Below, one piece after another: positions 25,364 to 34,436 of a stretch of 50,751 nt of DNA (position 1 is the first letter of the stretch; every line of letters starts with the position of its first letter). The notes below the pieces were generated by a model, which did no database searches, had not been told where the DNA came from, and saw only the letters and a list, made by a program, of their open reading frames with translations. A program made the position numbers and the translations under genes. The stretch is from the NCBI GenBank assembly GCA_945828095.1, contig CALZOZ010000006.1, positions 1 to 50,751 on the forward strand, read 5' to 3'. This stretch comes from an uncultured Clostridia bacterium. Lineage in GTDB: Bacteria > Bacillota > Clostridia > Peptostreptococcales > Anaerovoracaceae.

Positions 25364-27226
25364 TTATTTCACAGTAATATAATCCTCAGGATCAGCAATC
25401 TGTCCGCCTTGCTTCATATATTCAACCCATGCATCTCGAGTTCTCGTTCCCTGTATTTCAAAAAGAGCATCACCGTTATCGTCGGCAAAGTTATTCATAA
25501 GATCATTGTAGAAGCCTGCAGGATTAGTGTATGCCACTTTGTATACAGCATCGTCGGCAACAGTTTTGCCTCCTGCCTTTACATCTTTCAGGATGTAACC
25601 TTCATCACCTTTGCTTACCTCAATGGACATGCCGCTGACTACAGGCAAAGTTCCTAAGTTGAAAGGTTTCATCGCGCCTTCGTCACCCTCAACGAGACAT
25701 CTTATAAACTCTTTTACCTGGCTGCCGGTCATCTCCCTGCTTATTCCTGTCACCATGGCATTAGGCATTACCATATACCCTATCATCTTCTCGCTATACT
25801 CACCCTCTGTCACCGGTCCGCAAAGGTTATATGCAGGCGTTATCAGCACATCTGCATCATACATCTCGCATAAAGATCCTGCCATGGCGGATGCAGCCTT
25901 ATTTCCGCCATCTTTCTTAAAGCCCCGCGGATAAGATGCGTTTACGGTCACAGTATTTGTTTCAGAGTCAATCTTTTCTTCTTTGATCTGCTCATTGAAT
26001 GCTGCATATGCCTGGGATGCATTATATTCTCCGCTTATCATTTTTTGAACCACATCTCTGGATACAGCAAAAAAGTCATTTGATGCCAGTCTGATATAGA
26101 GATGATTTGCATCCACATAAGGTTTAAGATTTTCCATTTCATCTCTGAGTTTAAGTTCAACATCCTTCTTATATGAAATTACATCCTGTCCTGCGGCAAG
26201 GATATTCTGTGCTTCCTCTGACAGCATTACCTGCAGGACTCTCATAGCATCCTTTTTACGTCCGTCGGTTTCAAGTTTCTTATTCATAGCTATCTGGAAA
26301 GCAGGATATGTGAGAAGCCATCCTTCCCCATCCTGGGAATAGTACGGAATCAGCATCGGCTCAACGCCTTCAAATCCGGAGCAGGTATTTATAGCAGTAC
26401 CTGTGTCACGAATCATGGCAGCTCTGCCTTCCGAAAAGGCTCTGTAAACCTGGTCATAACCGAAAACAGCCTCTTCAGCAGATATGCCCACATCTTTTAT
26501 AAACTGCTCCATGCGTTCAAAAACTCCTGGCCATACTTCATCATCAAGCCCTACGCCCTTGCCCGATGGATTCTCATATTCCATTCGCCACATTTGTCCT
26601 TTCAGAGATGTAAGTTCGGAAATGGACCATCCCTGCAGAAGCTCCATGCATGTATAGTCATAATCATAGTCACTCACGAAACCCTTTATTCCGTGTTTTT
26701 CAAACTCCCTGCATGCACTTACAAAGCTGTCATAGTCTGTCGGAATGGGAATATCATATTTGTCAAAAAGCGCTTTGTTTATCAACACAGTGTCCACCTC
26801 TCCGCATACAGGCAGCCAGTTGATGGTTCCGTCGGCGTTTCGGTAGTTTTCGAGATATGTGGTGTAGTATGACGCTGCAGTATCGGTATTTGATAAATCC
26901 ATAAGCTGGTTTTGCAGCTCTGCTGCGTCGTGAAGCGAAAACCGGCGGTTGGTTATGATATCCGGCAGCGCATCATTTTGCGCCATAAACTTGTAATAAT
27001 CCAGATCGTTGTTGCCCACTACAAATTCCAGTTCCAGATCAGGAAGCTGAGATTGAATATACCGCGCATACTGGTCGAGTATCCCGGTGCCCCACAGATA
27101 AACGGATATTGAAGTTTTTTCCTCAGAGGTCTTCGTTCCTCCGCATCCTGCCATACTGATCACCATTACTGCGATCAGTAATACTGCGACGGCACGAATT
27201 TTAAAACCTTTTCTTTTCTCTGTCAT
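25364..27226 (-). CDS. Solute-binding lipoprotein fused to a 5'-nucleotidase C-terminal-like domain
   Basis: The 620-residue exported lipoprotein has a signal peptide with lipobox ISMAGC (C28). Residues about 35-415 form a periplasmic-binding-protein fold of the sugar/oligopeptide type (SISVYLWGTGILDQYARYIQ; LPDIITNRR; WLPVCGEVDTVLINKALFDKY; GRAAMIRDTG). Residues about 440-600 match the 5'-nucleotidase C-terminal substrate-specificity domain (GNKAASAMAGSLCEMYDADV; VMPNAMVTGISREMTGSQVK; LPVVSGMSIEV; VYKVAYTN). The catalytic metallophosphatase domain is absent. No permease or ATPase gene is adjacent. The start at 27226 follows AAAGGAAA; the longer frame begins with TTG and is rejected. It may sense or scavenge a nucleoside-like ligand. 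Confidence 0.85.
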   Translation of the reverse strand: MTEKRKGFKIRAVAVLLIAVMVISMAGCGGTKTSEEKTSISVYLWGTGILDQYARYIQSQLPDLELEFVVGNNDLDYYKFMAQNDALPDIITNRRFSLHDAAELQNQLMDLSNTDTAASYYTTYLENYRNADGTINWLPVCGEVDTVLINKALFDKYDIPIPTDYDSFVSACREFEKHGIKGFVSDYDYDYTCMELLQGWSISELTSLKGQMWRMEYENPSGKGVGLDDEVWPGVFERMEQFIKDVGISAEEAVFGYDQVYRAFSEGRAAMIRDTGTAINTCSGFEGVEPMLIPYYSQDGEGWLLTYPAFQIAMNKKLETDGRKKDAMRVLQVMLSEEAQNILAAGQDVISYKKDVELKLRDEMENLKPYVDANHLYIRLASNDFFAVSRDVVQKMISGEYNASQAYAAFNEQIKEEKIDSETNTVTVNASYPRGFKKDGGNKAASAMAGSLCEMYDADVLITPAYNLCGPVTEGEYSEKMIGYMVMPNAMVTGISREMTGSQVKEFIRCLVEGDEGAMKPFNLGTLPVVSGMSIEVSKGDEGYILKDVKAGGKTVADDAVYKVAYTNPAGFYNDLMNNFADDNGDALFEIQGTRTRDAWVEYMKQGGQIADPEDYITVK

Positions 27227-27351
27227 TTGGTTTTTCCTTTCTTTTATCCATACAAGTGCAGACTTCAGTCTCTTTGTGTCTACGAGCTTTGATGTGTGCG
27301 CATCTATGTCATATATCTGCTGAAACAAAAAATGCTAAAACTATTTTGTCT

Positions 27352-27380
27352 ATAATATACCTTTCCACAGTAAAAAACAA
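27352..27380 (-). promoter_or_regulatory. Promoter of the lipoprotein gene
   Basis: The -35 TTGTTT (complement at 27375-27380) and -10 TATTAT (27352-27357) have a 17-base spacer. A leader of about 120 bases follows. A TATGTCAT half-site occurs in it at 27305-27312, matching the half-sites of the divergent promoter. Confidence 0.6.
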
Positions 27381-27384
27381 TAGC

Positions 27385-27418
27385 ATGACTTGATTTGTCA
27401 TCGAAAATGACATATAAT
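27385..27418 (+). promoter_or_regulatory. Promoter and operator of the HTH regulator gene
   Basis: TTGATT (27390-27395) and TATAAT (27413-27418) flank a 17-base spacer that is itself an inverted repeat, TGTCAT-CGAAA-ATGACA (27396-27412). A further half-site ATGAC is at 27385-27389. A repressor bound between the -35 and -10 boxes would block transcription, so autoregulation by the encoded HTH protein is likely. Confidence 0.75.
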
Positions 27419-27452
27419 CTGAATTGATACTTTTTTAACGTGGAGGTCGCAC

Positions 27453-28958
27453 ATGCAGTTTAAAGATAAATTGGATTTTTTGATGAAAATAACTCAAACC
27501 TCAAACAAGGAACTGGCACAGGGAATATCAGTAGACCCTTCCCTTATCAGCCTGCTTCGTACAGGAAAACGCAAGCAGCCCCATAACCCCCAGCGTATCG
27601 AGCATATGGCAGAATACTTTGCCTCCAGATGCACTGCAGAATTTCAAAGAAATGCCCTTTCTGAAATGCTGGGCCAGACAATACTGCGCTCACCCATGCC
27701 TCAGGATGCTCTGGCATCTCGTCTTTCCCGCTGGATGCTGGGCGATGCTGACATGGTGGAACAAATTCTTGACGGTATAAGTACCGTAACATTGGTTTCG
27801 CCTTCTCCTGAACCTATCAGCCATACTCTTGCCGATGAAAAGTGGACGAAGTTTTTTTATGGCGCCGAAGGACGCCGCGAAGCTGTTCATTATATGACTT
27901 CTATAATGAACAGTCTTGAACATCCTCATAATATTTTCATGACCATGGACGATAATCTGGACTGGCTTTTATCAGACTACCATGTCACGCAAGAACTGCG
28001 CTCCAATCTGCTTAAATTAATGGAAGACGGCTTTACCTTTTATCAGATTATGCCTGCTATGAATTATGTAAACAGGTACACGGAAGCTCTGCGCTTCTGG
28101 CTGCCTCTGTATGGTACCGGTCAGATGAAGGTATATTATTACCCACGCCTCCGAGATAATCTGTTTCGCCATTCCACTGTAATTGTGCCGGGATATGCAG
28201 TCCAGGCCACTACAACTATAGGGCTCGGAAGCAGCTGTCAGATTACCCTCGTCTCCACGGATCCCGAGCTGGTTCAGGCCTACACGGAGCAGTATCAGGA
28301 GCACCTTTCCCTCTGTTTGCCGGCACTGAAACTGCACACTGACTCGGATGAATATTTTTCATGCCTCAAGGAGATTTTCTCGTGCCACGGAGATGCGATA
28401 CAGATGGTCTCCCCTCTTTCAGTAAACACCATTCCAAGTGACCTGTTGGAGTGCTGCATTGAAGAGGCAGTCAACCCTTACTGGGAGGCATCATTCCGCA
28501 TGTACCTAGAGGAAATACCTCATTTCGAGGAATGTCTCAGGCATACCAAGTGTATCGATATGTGCAAACTGGCTTCTGCAGAAGAGATCAGAGCAGGCGG
28601 CGTCACCATCGCCTCCAGAATGAAGCACTATCCGGAGCAGCCATGCTATACACCTGAAACCTATGCACTCCATCTCGAAAACATCATCCGCCTTATGGAT
28701 CAGTACGAAAATTACTTTTTCTTCCCTTATGACTCAGAACCTCAGGCTGATTACAATCTGGTGGTCAAGGAGGGCGGTCTGGCCCTGCTGGTAAAGACCT
28801 CCGAGCCACCGCTTATGCTGGAAATGCACAGGCCTGAAATGGTACTAGCCTGTAGAGAGCATCTTTTGAGGATAGCCGAAAAGACCGGTTTCGACGGCAT
28901 TGAGCGGACCAAAATACGCATTCAGCTTCAGAATCTGATAAATGAGCTGAGAAAATAA
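27453..28958 (+). CDS. HTH-type regulator with a large unclassified C-terminal domain
   Basis: The 501-residue protein has a Cro/CI-like helix-turn-helix at the N terminus (about 5-60, with NKELAQGISVDPSLISLLRTGKR read in two halves as the helices). Roughly 430 residues with no family I recognise follow. The long part is mostly soluble, aromatic and acidic, with no coiled coil or membrane segment. It includes a segment (about 150-290) with repeated Tyr/Phe and a C-terminal segment ending in a leucine-rich helix. GGAGG precedes the ATG by about 9 bases. It is transcribed divergently from the lipoprotein gene behind an operator-like inverted repeat, so it probably controls that gene and itself. 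Confidence 0.82.
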   Translation: MQFKDKLDFLMKITQTSNKELAQGISVDPSLISLLRTGKRKQPHNPQRIEHMAEYFASRCTAEFQRNALSEMLGQTILRSPMPQDALASRLSRWMLGDADMVEQILDGISTVTLVSPSPEPISHTLADEKWTKFFYGAEGRREAVHYMTSIMNSLEHPHNIFMTMDDNLDWLLSDYHVTQELRSNLLKLMEDGFTFYQIMPAMNYVNRYTEALRFWLPLYGTGQMKVYYYPRLRDNLFRHSTVIVPGYAVQATTTIGLGSSCQITLVSTDPELVQAYTEQYQEHLSLCLPALKLHTDSDEYFSCLKEIFSCHGDAIQMVSPLSVNTIPSDLLECCIEEAVNPYWEASFRMYLEEIPHFEECLRHTKCIDMCKLASAEEIRAGGVTIASRMKHYPEQPCYTPETYALHLENIIRLMDQYENYFFFPYDSEPQADYNLVVKEGGLALLVKTSEPPLMLEMHRPEMVLACREHLLRIAEKTGFDGIERTKIRIQLQNLINELRK

Positions 28959-28977
28959 TAATGTCAACTTTTAAAAA

Positions 28978-29017
28978 ACGGGCAGCTCCTTCGTGGAGTT
29001 ACCCGTCTTTATTATTT
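28978..29017. terminator. Bidirectional terminator between the regulator gene and lysS
   Basis: ACGGG and CCCGT enclose AGCTCC-TTCGT-GGAGTT. T-rich tracts occur on both sides: CTTTATTATTT on plus and CCCGTTTTTTAAAAG on minus. It serves both converging genes. Confidence 0.88.
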
Positions 29018-29030
29018 ATGCACTTTTTTC

Positions 29031-30584
29031 TTATTTATCCAGTGGCTTCATGGTCGGAAAGAGGATGATATCTCTGATGCTCGGTGCATCTGAGATGAGC
29101 ATAATCACTCTGTCGATACCGATTCCAAGTCCGCCTGTAGGTGGAAGACCTACCTCCAGAGCATTTACGAAGTCCATATCCATCGGATGTGCTTCGTCAT
29201 CAATACCTGCATCAAGCTGATGCTGCTGCTCAGCGAATCTCTCATACTGATCGATAGGGTCGTTGAGCTCGGAGAAACCGTTACAGATTTCCCATCCGTT
29301 GATGTAGCCTTCAAATCTTCTTGTGATTCTAGGGTCGTTTCTGTCTCTCTTGGAAAGGGGTGAAACTTCCACAGGATGTCCTGTTACGAAAACAGGTGCC
29401 GGTCCGTCAAGAACGCCCGGAATATCCTCGCAGTATTCCTCGAACATTTCTGCGATGATTTTGCCGCGGGTCCAGTCCTTAACCTCGTCCTTATCCATAC
29501 CGTACTTGATAGCCTCTGCCCTTGCAGTCTCATCATCTTCAATATTGTGGAAGTCAATTCCCGTAACCTCGCATACGAAGTCAGTCATGTCGATTCTCTT
29601 CCAAGGAGGTGTAACATCGAATTCTTTGCCCTGATATTTGATGATCGGGCTTCCGTTTACTGCCATGGCAGCCTTATAAACAACCTGCTCAGTAACTTCG
29701 ATTACTAGCTCCATGTCGCCATATGCAGCATAGCATTCCATAGATGTAAATTCAGGATTGTGGTTTCTGTCCATACCCTCGTTCCTGAACATCTTGCCCA
29801 TTTCATATACTCTGTCAAGACCGCCGACAATAAGTCTCTTTAAGAAAAGCTCATTGGAAATACGGAGCTTCATGTCGATGTCCAGAGTGTTGTGGTGAGT
29901 ATTGAAAGGTCTTGCGTTAGCGCCGCCTGCGATGGTAGTCAGGATAGGAGTATCAACTTCCAGGTATCCGTAGTCCTCTTCCAGAACTCTCTTAATCTCC
30001 TTGATGATTCTTGCTCTCTTATAGAACATTTCCTTAACATCAGGATTCATAATAAGGTCAACATATCTCTGGCGATATCTTAAATCCTGGTCCTTGAGAC
30101 CCTGCCACTTGTTAGGCAGAACCTGCAGTGACTTTGAAAGCAGTACAAGTCTTGAAACCTTAATGGAAACTTCGCCTGTTCTGGTCTTAAATACAACACC
30201 TTCTACTCCGATGATATCTCCGATATCGTAAGTCTTGAAATAGTTATATTCCTCTTCTCCCAGAGCGTCCTTTGCTACGAAGCACTGGATTCTGCCCTGC
30301 TTATCCTGAATGTCGATGAAGGATGCTTTGCCCATGTGTCTGAAAGCCATGATTCTGCCGGCGCAAGAAACTTCCTGATCCTCCATGGCCTCAAAATTGT
30401 TTTTGATATCCATGCTGTGGGCAGTTACATTCCAGTTTTCTTCAAGGAAAGGATTTCTGCCTGCTTCCTGTAAGGTTCTCAGTTTCTCCCTTCTTATCTG
30501 TCTCTGTTCACTGAGTGCTTCCTCAGAAAACTCTTCAGCTTCGACTTCAGGGTTCACATTTTCTCTTCTGTCTTCTGTACTCAT
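29031..30584 (-). CDS. lysS: Lysyl-tRNA synthetase, class II
   Basis: The synthetase charges tRNA-Lys. The 517-residue protein has the N-terminal OB fold (about 60-150) and class II motifs: motif 2 in MFRNEGMDRNHNPEFTSMEC and motif 3 in GLGIGIDRVIMLISDAPSIR, ending DIILFPTMKP. The substrate-binding EICNGFSELNDP is LysRS-specific. It is the last gene of an orr-greA-lysS group (35 bases after greA). GreA-LysS adjacency is common in Firmicutes. Confidence 0.97.
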   Translation of the reverse strand: MSTEDRRENVNPEVEAEEFSEEALSEQRQIRREKLRTLQEAGRNPFLEENWNVTAHSMDIKNNFEAMEDQEVSCAGRIMAFRHMGKASFIDIQDKQGRIQCFVAKDALGEEEYNYFKTYDIGDIIGVEGVVFKTRTGEVSIKVSRLVLLSKSLQVLPNKWQGLKDQDLRYRQRYVDLIMNPDVKEMFYKRARIIKEIKRVLEEDYGYLEVDTPILTTIAGGANARPFNTHHNTLDIDMKLRISNELFLKRLIVGGLDRVYEMGKMFRNEGMDRNHNPEFTSMECYAAYGDMELVIEVTEQVVYKAAMAVNGSPIIKYQGKEFDVTPPWKRIDMTDFVCEVTGIDFHNIEDDETARAEAIKYGMDKDEVKDWTRGKIIAEMFEEYCEDIPGVLDGPAPVFVTGHPVEVSPLSKRDRNDPRITRRFEGYINGWEICNGFSELNDPIDQYERFAEQQHQLDAGIDDEAHPMDMDFVNALEVGLPPTGGLGIGIDRVIMLISDAPSIRDIILFPTMKPLDK

Positions 30585-30619
30585 TTTTACTTTTTCCTCT
30601 CTGATTACTAAATACTCTT

Positions 30620-31093
30620 TTATCTTGAAATGTCTTCCACTTTGTAATGGAGCACTCCGTCAGGCACTACGATTTCTGCAATCTCGCCCTTCTTTTTTCC
30701 GAGAAGGTGCTGTCCTACCAGGGATTCATTGGAAATCCTGCCTGCGAAAGGATCCGCCTCTGTGGAGCCTACAATGGTGAACTCCATGTTCTCTCCCGAA
30801 TCCATATCCTTTATTTTTACTTTGAGGCCAACGCCCACAAAGTCGTTTGACATGTCACTTTCGTCGATAATTTTAGCAGTTCTGATCATGTTTTCGAGCT
30901 TGACGATTCTCTCCTCCAGCTCTGCCTGCTCATCTTTTGCTGAATCGTATTCGGCGTTTTCGGAAAGGTCACCGTAGGAAATAGCTTCCTTTAATCTTTC
31001 GGATACTTCCTTTCTTCTAACAGATACCAGTTCTTCATGTTCGGCTACAATTTTATCATAGCCCTCCTGCGTTAACAGAATTTCTTCAGCCAT
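30620..31093 (-). CDS. greA: Transcription elongation factor GreA
   Basis: GreA stimulates cleavage of backtracked RNA by RNA polymerase. The 157 residues form an N-terminal coiled coil (about 10-75) with the acidic tip region YGDLSENAEYDSAKDEQ, and a C-terminal FKBP-like domain starting near VGLKVKI and containing SNESLVGQHLLGKKKGE. All family features are present at standard length. It sits between orr and lysS. Confidence 0.96.
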   Translation of the reverse strand: MAEEILLTQEGYDKIVAEHEELVSVRRKEVSERLKEAISYGDLSENAEYDSAKDEQAELEERIVKLENMIRTAKIIDESDMSNDFVGVGLKVKIKDMDSGENMEFTIVGSTEADPFAGRISNESLVGQHLLGKKKGEIAEIVVPDGVLHYKVEDISR

Positions 31094-31114
31094 TTTTTAT
31101 CTCCTTTCGATTTG

Positions 31115-32203
31115 TTATACAAATACGATATTTACATTTCTGCAGTTGGTCAGGTAAACGATGGTAGCATAGCAGATATCAAATTCCATGACATCTCCCA
31201 CCTTCCAATCCTTTTCTGCGTCCTGAATATCGATAATAGTGTGGTCACTTGATGCGCCCAGAACCTCAATTCCTTTTTCCATCGGCAGAAGCTCTGCAGG
31301 ATCGCCGTAGTCAACTTTTCCTACACCCAGAAGTGCTCTTCTTCTTATACCTCTGTCCACGTATACCGGTGTATGGCCAAATGCGTCAACAGCGATAGTC
31401 CCAACAGGGTGAGAAGGTTTATCCTTAACCTCGATAACCTCAGCTTTCAGTCTGAAAACATCCTGATACAGCTCGCTCATGTCATAGCCGTAAAATACAT
31501 CAAGGTCGCGTGCCAACAAAATGCCCTCGCCGATTCTGAGAAGATTGATTCTCTTTGGAATGTTTCCGTCCCAGACTCTCATCAGGCTGCTTGTTGCACC
31601 GCCGGATATGTACTCAAGTTCTCTTCCGAGACGGGCTTCGATGTGCTCTGCAATTTCAACCAACTCATTTAATGTCTCTACAGTCGGGGAAATGGAACCG
31701 TAGCAGCCTACATTAGTGCCGATTCCCACCAGCTGGATATTTATCAGCTTGTTCTCAATGTATTCGCATACATCTGCCATTTCTTCCTTATCCCAGAAGC
31801 CTTCTCTCAGGTCACCCATATCGGCCATCAAAATGACCTTATGAAGCTTGCCCTGCTTTTTGGCTTCCTCGTTGAGAGCTTTTATAACCTCCAGCTCACT
31901 GTTAAGGCTGATGTCAGCAAGTCTGATTACATCCTCAACCTCGCTGAGCATAGGGATTCTGATCAGCATCATAGGTTTTTCTATTCCTGCATTCTTTGCA
32001 TCTTCTATTTGTTCAAGCCGGGAGGAAGCTATGAAAGCTGCACCGCCCTCGTCAAACTGCTTTGCAACCTCTACAAGTCCTGTCGCTCCTTTTATAACGC
32101 CTGCCACCTGTATGCCATAGCTGCCGCACTTTTCCACGACCTTAGCAACATTGTGTTTTAAGTGGGCTAAATTGATTTCTAGCCTTGGATATCTCTCCTT
32201 CAT
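31115..32203 (-). CDS. orr: PLP-dependent alanine/ornithine racemase family protein (probable ornithine racemase)
   Basis: The 362-residue PLP-barrel protein interconverts L- and D-amino acids. K38 (VAGVIKG) should carry the cofactor, and later parts match the alanine-racemase fold (DMGDLREGF; YISGGATSSLM; RIGEGILLARD). Overall length and sequence resemble the clostridial ornithine racemase used in ornithine fermentation more than canonical alanine racemase, which has a longer C-terminal domain. Other ornithine-pathway genes (ord, orA) are not in the window, so specificity is inferred. It has its own promoter upstream and lies 21 bases before greA. Confidence 0.82.
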   Translation of the reverse strand: MKERYPRLEINLAHLKHNVAKVVEKCGSYGIQVAGVIKGATGLVEVAKQFDEGGAAFIASSRLEQIEDAKNAGIEKPMMLIRIPMLSEVEDVIRLADISLNSELEVIKALNEEAKKQGKLHKVILMADMGDLREGFWDKEEMADVCEYIENKLINIQLVGIGTNVGCYGSISPTVETLNELVEIAEHIEARLGRELEYISGGATSSLMRVWDGNIPKRINLLRIGEGILLARDLDVFYGYDMSELYQDVFRLKAEVIEVKDKPSHPVGTIAVDAFGHTPVYVDRGIRRRALLGVGKVDYGDPAELLPMEKGIEVLGASSDHTIIDIQDAEKDWKVGDVMEFDICYATIVYLTNCRNVNIVFV

Positions 32204-32251
32204 CTTTTCCTCCTAGAAATGTCTTTTGCTTAATCTATGCTATATTTTTCT

Positions 32252-32280
32252 ATTTTATCATTTTTCATCGGTTTTATCAA
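32252..32280 (-). promoter_or_regulatory. Promoter of the orr-greA-lysS group
   Basis: The -35 TTGATA (complement at 32275-32280) and -10 TAAAAT (32252-32257) have a 17-base spacer. Leader length is about 40 bases. AGGAGG precedes the orr start. Confidence 0.7.
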
Positions 32281-32317
32281 CACATAATGGCACTTTTTAG
32301 CTGTCTTTATGGCCAAA

Positions 32318-33025
32318 CTATGCGATTTCCAGGGCAATTTCCATCATTTTGGTGAAGGTCATCTGTCTTTCCTCGGCAGTTGTCACCTCGCCTGTAAACG
32401 GATTGTCTGAAATAGTGCAGATTGCCAGTGCATTCTTTCCTGCCCTTGCTGCATTCATATACAGTGCCGCTGCTTCCATTTCCACAGCCAGCACGCCCAT
32501 CTTCTGCCACTTTGAAAGTCCCATGGAATCATCGTAGAAGGCATCTGAGGAATACAGATTTCCTACTACCGGTGTTACTCCCATCTTCTCGGCTGCATCT
32601 ACAGCTTTTTTCAGAAGTTCGTAAGAGCAGATCGGAGCAAAGGTTCCTGGCAGTTCAAACTGATTTGCATAATTTGAATTGGTGCAGGCTCCCTGTCCTA
32701 TTACGATATCACGAACCTTAAGGTCAGGTCTTATAACTCCTGCGGTACCTACTCTTATAATGTTTTCTACATCGTAGTAATTAAAAAGCTCATAGGAATA
32801 GATTCCGATAGATGGCATGCCCATACCTGAAGCCATTACGGACACTTTCTTTCCCTTGTATGTTCCGGTGTATCCCTGCACACCTCTGGTGTTATTTACA
32901 AGGACAGGGTTTTCCAGGAAAGTCTCTGCGATGAATTTTGATCTCAGCGGGTCGCCCGGCATGAGAACAGTTTTTGCGAAATCGCCCGGTTTAGCGGCGA
33001 TATGAGGTGTAGGTGTATTTGACAT
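32318..33025 (-). CDS. deoD: Purine-nucleoside phosphorylase, DeoD type
   Basis: DeoD cleaves purine (deoxy)nucleosides with phosphate for salvage. The 235-residue protein has PHIAAKPGDFAKTVLMPGDPLR (phosphate site), VSVMASGMGMPSIGIYSYEL, VGTAGVIRPDLKVRD and the active-site acidic EMEAAALYM, followed by ICTISDNP. Length matches the hexameric low-molecular-weight family. It has a consensus promoter directly upstream, and no clear terminator was found after it. Confidence 0.96.
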   Translation of the reverse strand: MSNTPTPHIAAKPGDFAKTVLMPGDPLRSKFIAETFLENPVLVNNTRGVQGYTGTYKGKKVSVMASGMGMPSIGIYSYELFNYYDVENIIRVGTAGVIRPDLKVRDIVIGQGACTNSNYANQFELPGTFAPICSYELLKKAVDAAEKMGVTPVVGNLYSSDAFYDDSMGLSKWQKMGVLAVEMEAAALYMNAARAGKNALAICTISDNPFTGEVTTAEERQMTFTKMMEIALEIA

Positions 33026-33063
33026 TTTTATTCCTCCCTTTGTGGTATGGTTCTTATAGATAA

Positions 33064-33092
33064 ATTGTATTATTAAAACATTTTTCTGTCAA
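33064..33092 (-). promoter_or_regulatory. deoD promoter
   Basis: A perfect -35 TTGACA (complement at 33087-33092) and -10 TACAAT (33064-33069) have a 17-base spacer. It lies just after the stop codon of the ATPase gene. Confidence 0.85.
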
Positions 33093-33105
33093 GCCGAGTG
33101 CGGTG

Positions 33106-34362
33106 CTAGAATTCCAGGCTGTCCGAGTTCAAGAGAAAATACTTCATTCCCATAATAACGAATCCCTCATCATTTCTCCAGGGTTTAGATGTTCCGCCGG
33201 CAATGATAATCTTTTTAAAGGAATCCGGAATATTACGCAGAGAATTGAACTCCTGTGCCTGTTTTTCTTCTGAGGTCATATCATATGCAACCTGAATATA
33301 ATACCTTTGGCTTTCCAAATTGACTACAAAATCAACTTCAAGCTGCTTATGGACTCGTTTTCCTCCTTTATCCTTTGCATACACATCCACGATACCAACA
33401 TCGACGTTGTAACCACGAAGGAGCAATTCATTGTAAACAATATTTTCCATTATATGAGTCGGTTCCTGTTGTCTGAAATTCAATCTTGCATTTCTAAGTC
33501 CTACATCAGTGAAGTAATATTTCAAATTTGCACCAATATATTTTCTGCCTTTTATATCATAGCGATTTGCCTTGGAAATCAGGAATGCCTCTTCAAGATA
33601 ATCTATGTGCCTTGATATGGTCTTATTAGTATAACTCGTCCGGCATTCGCTGGCAAATGTGTTGGAAATCTTTGTTGGATTTGTTGGTGCTCCTATAGCA
33701 GATGCAAGAATATCAACAAGTGTTCCCAGCTCCTCTGAATTCTGAATATGATTTCTTTCTACAACATCCTTTAAATATACATTGGAAAATATATTCTTTA
33801 AATATTCCGCTTTCTGACGTTCTGAGCGCAGAACAGCAGTCTGAGGAAGTCCTCCATATGTCATGTACTCATTCCACGCATCATCATAGTCTCCATCGTA
33901 GGCAGAATAAAATTCTGAAAAGGAAAGCGGATAAATCCGTACCTCATCACCTCTGCCGCGAAACTCCGTTACGATGTCGCTGGAAAGAAAACGCGAATTG
34001 CTTCCTGTCACATAAACATCAATTTTGTTGATACGGAGCAGGCTGTTCAGCACTTCCTCAAATCGCGGCATGAACTGCACCTCATCAAGAAGCAGATAAT
34101 ATCTGCCATCGTCCTTCATTGCATCATTAATATACTGATAACATGCTTTGGGATCTCTTAATTCCTCATTTTCAATGCCATCTAGAGCAATTTCAATGAT
34201 ATGATCCTCATTAACACCATTTTCAAGCAAGTACCTCTTAAATATAGTAAAGAGTAGAAACGATTTTCCACACCTGCGAATACCTGTAATTACCTTTATC
34301 ATTCCGTTATCCTTTCGCAGAATTAACTGCTCTAAATATCCGTTTCTCTGTATTTCCATCAT
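33106..34362 (-). CDS. AAA ATPase with DUF4143 domain
   Basis: This 418-residue protein (from the ATG at 34362, four bases after AAGGAG; a second ATG follows at 34359) has an N-terminal AAA domain: Walker A GIRRCGKS, Walker B YYLLLDEVQF, sensor VYVTGSNSRF, and FRGRGDEVRIYPLSFSEF. The C-terminal DUF4143 (about 190-410) has a nuclease-like region near the end (LEVDFVVNLESQRYYIQVAY). The family is widespread and often mobile or accessory. Base composition is visibly more A+T-rich than its neighbours, suggesting recent transfer. Function is not established. Confidence 0.92.
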   Translation of the reverse strand: MMEIQRNGYLEQLILRKDNGMIKVITGIRRCGKSFLLFTIFKRYLLENGVNEDHIIEIALDGIENEELRDPKACYQYINDAMKDDGRYYLLLDEVQFMPRFEEVLNSLLRINKIDVYVTGSNSRFLSSDIVTEFRGRGDEVRIYPLSFSEFYSAYDGDYDDAWNEYMTYGGLPQTAVLRSERQKAEYLKNIFSNVYLKDVVERNHIQNSEELGTLVDILASAIGAPTNPTKISNTFASECRTSYTNKTISRHIDYLEEAFLISKANRYDIKGRKYIGANLKYYFTDVGLRNARLNFRQQEPTHIMENIVYNELLLRGYNVDVGIVDVYAKDKGGKRVHKQLEVDFVVNLESQRYYIQVAYDMTSEEKQAQEFNSLRNIPDSFKKIIIAGGTSKPWRNDEGFVIMGMKYFLLNSDSLEF

Positions 34363-34407
34363 TTCGCTCCTTTTTTCTCGTGCATTTGCACATTTTTTAG
34401 TAATCAT

Positions 34408-34436
34408 ATTTTATCATATGGTGATTGTATATTCAA
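34408..34436 (-). promoter_or_regulatory. Promoter of the DUF4143 ATPase gene
   Basis: The -35 TTGAAT (complement at 34431-34436) and -10 TAAAAT (34408-34413) have a 17-base spacer. The roughly 40-base leader contains the short palindrome GTGCAAATGCAC. Confidence 0.65.

Noticed and set aside
27396-27412. Relation of this operator to the TGTCA/TGACA hairpin in the EF-G-like leader (22839-22860)
   Set aside because: The cores look alike, but spacing and order differ and the latter reads as an RNA hairpin. Probably coincidence.
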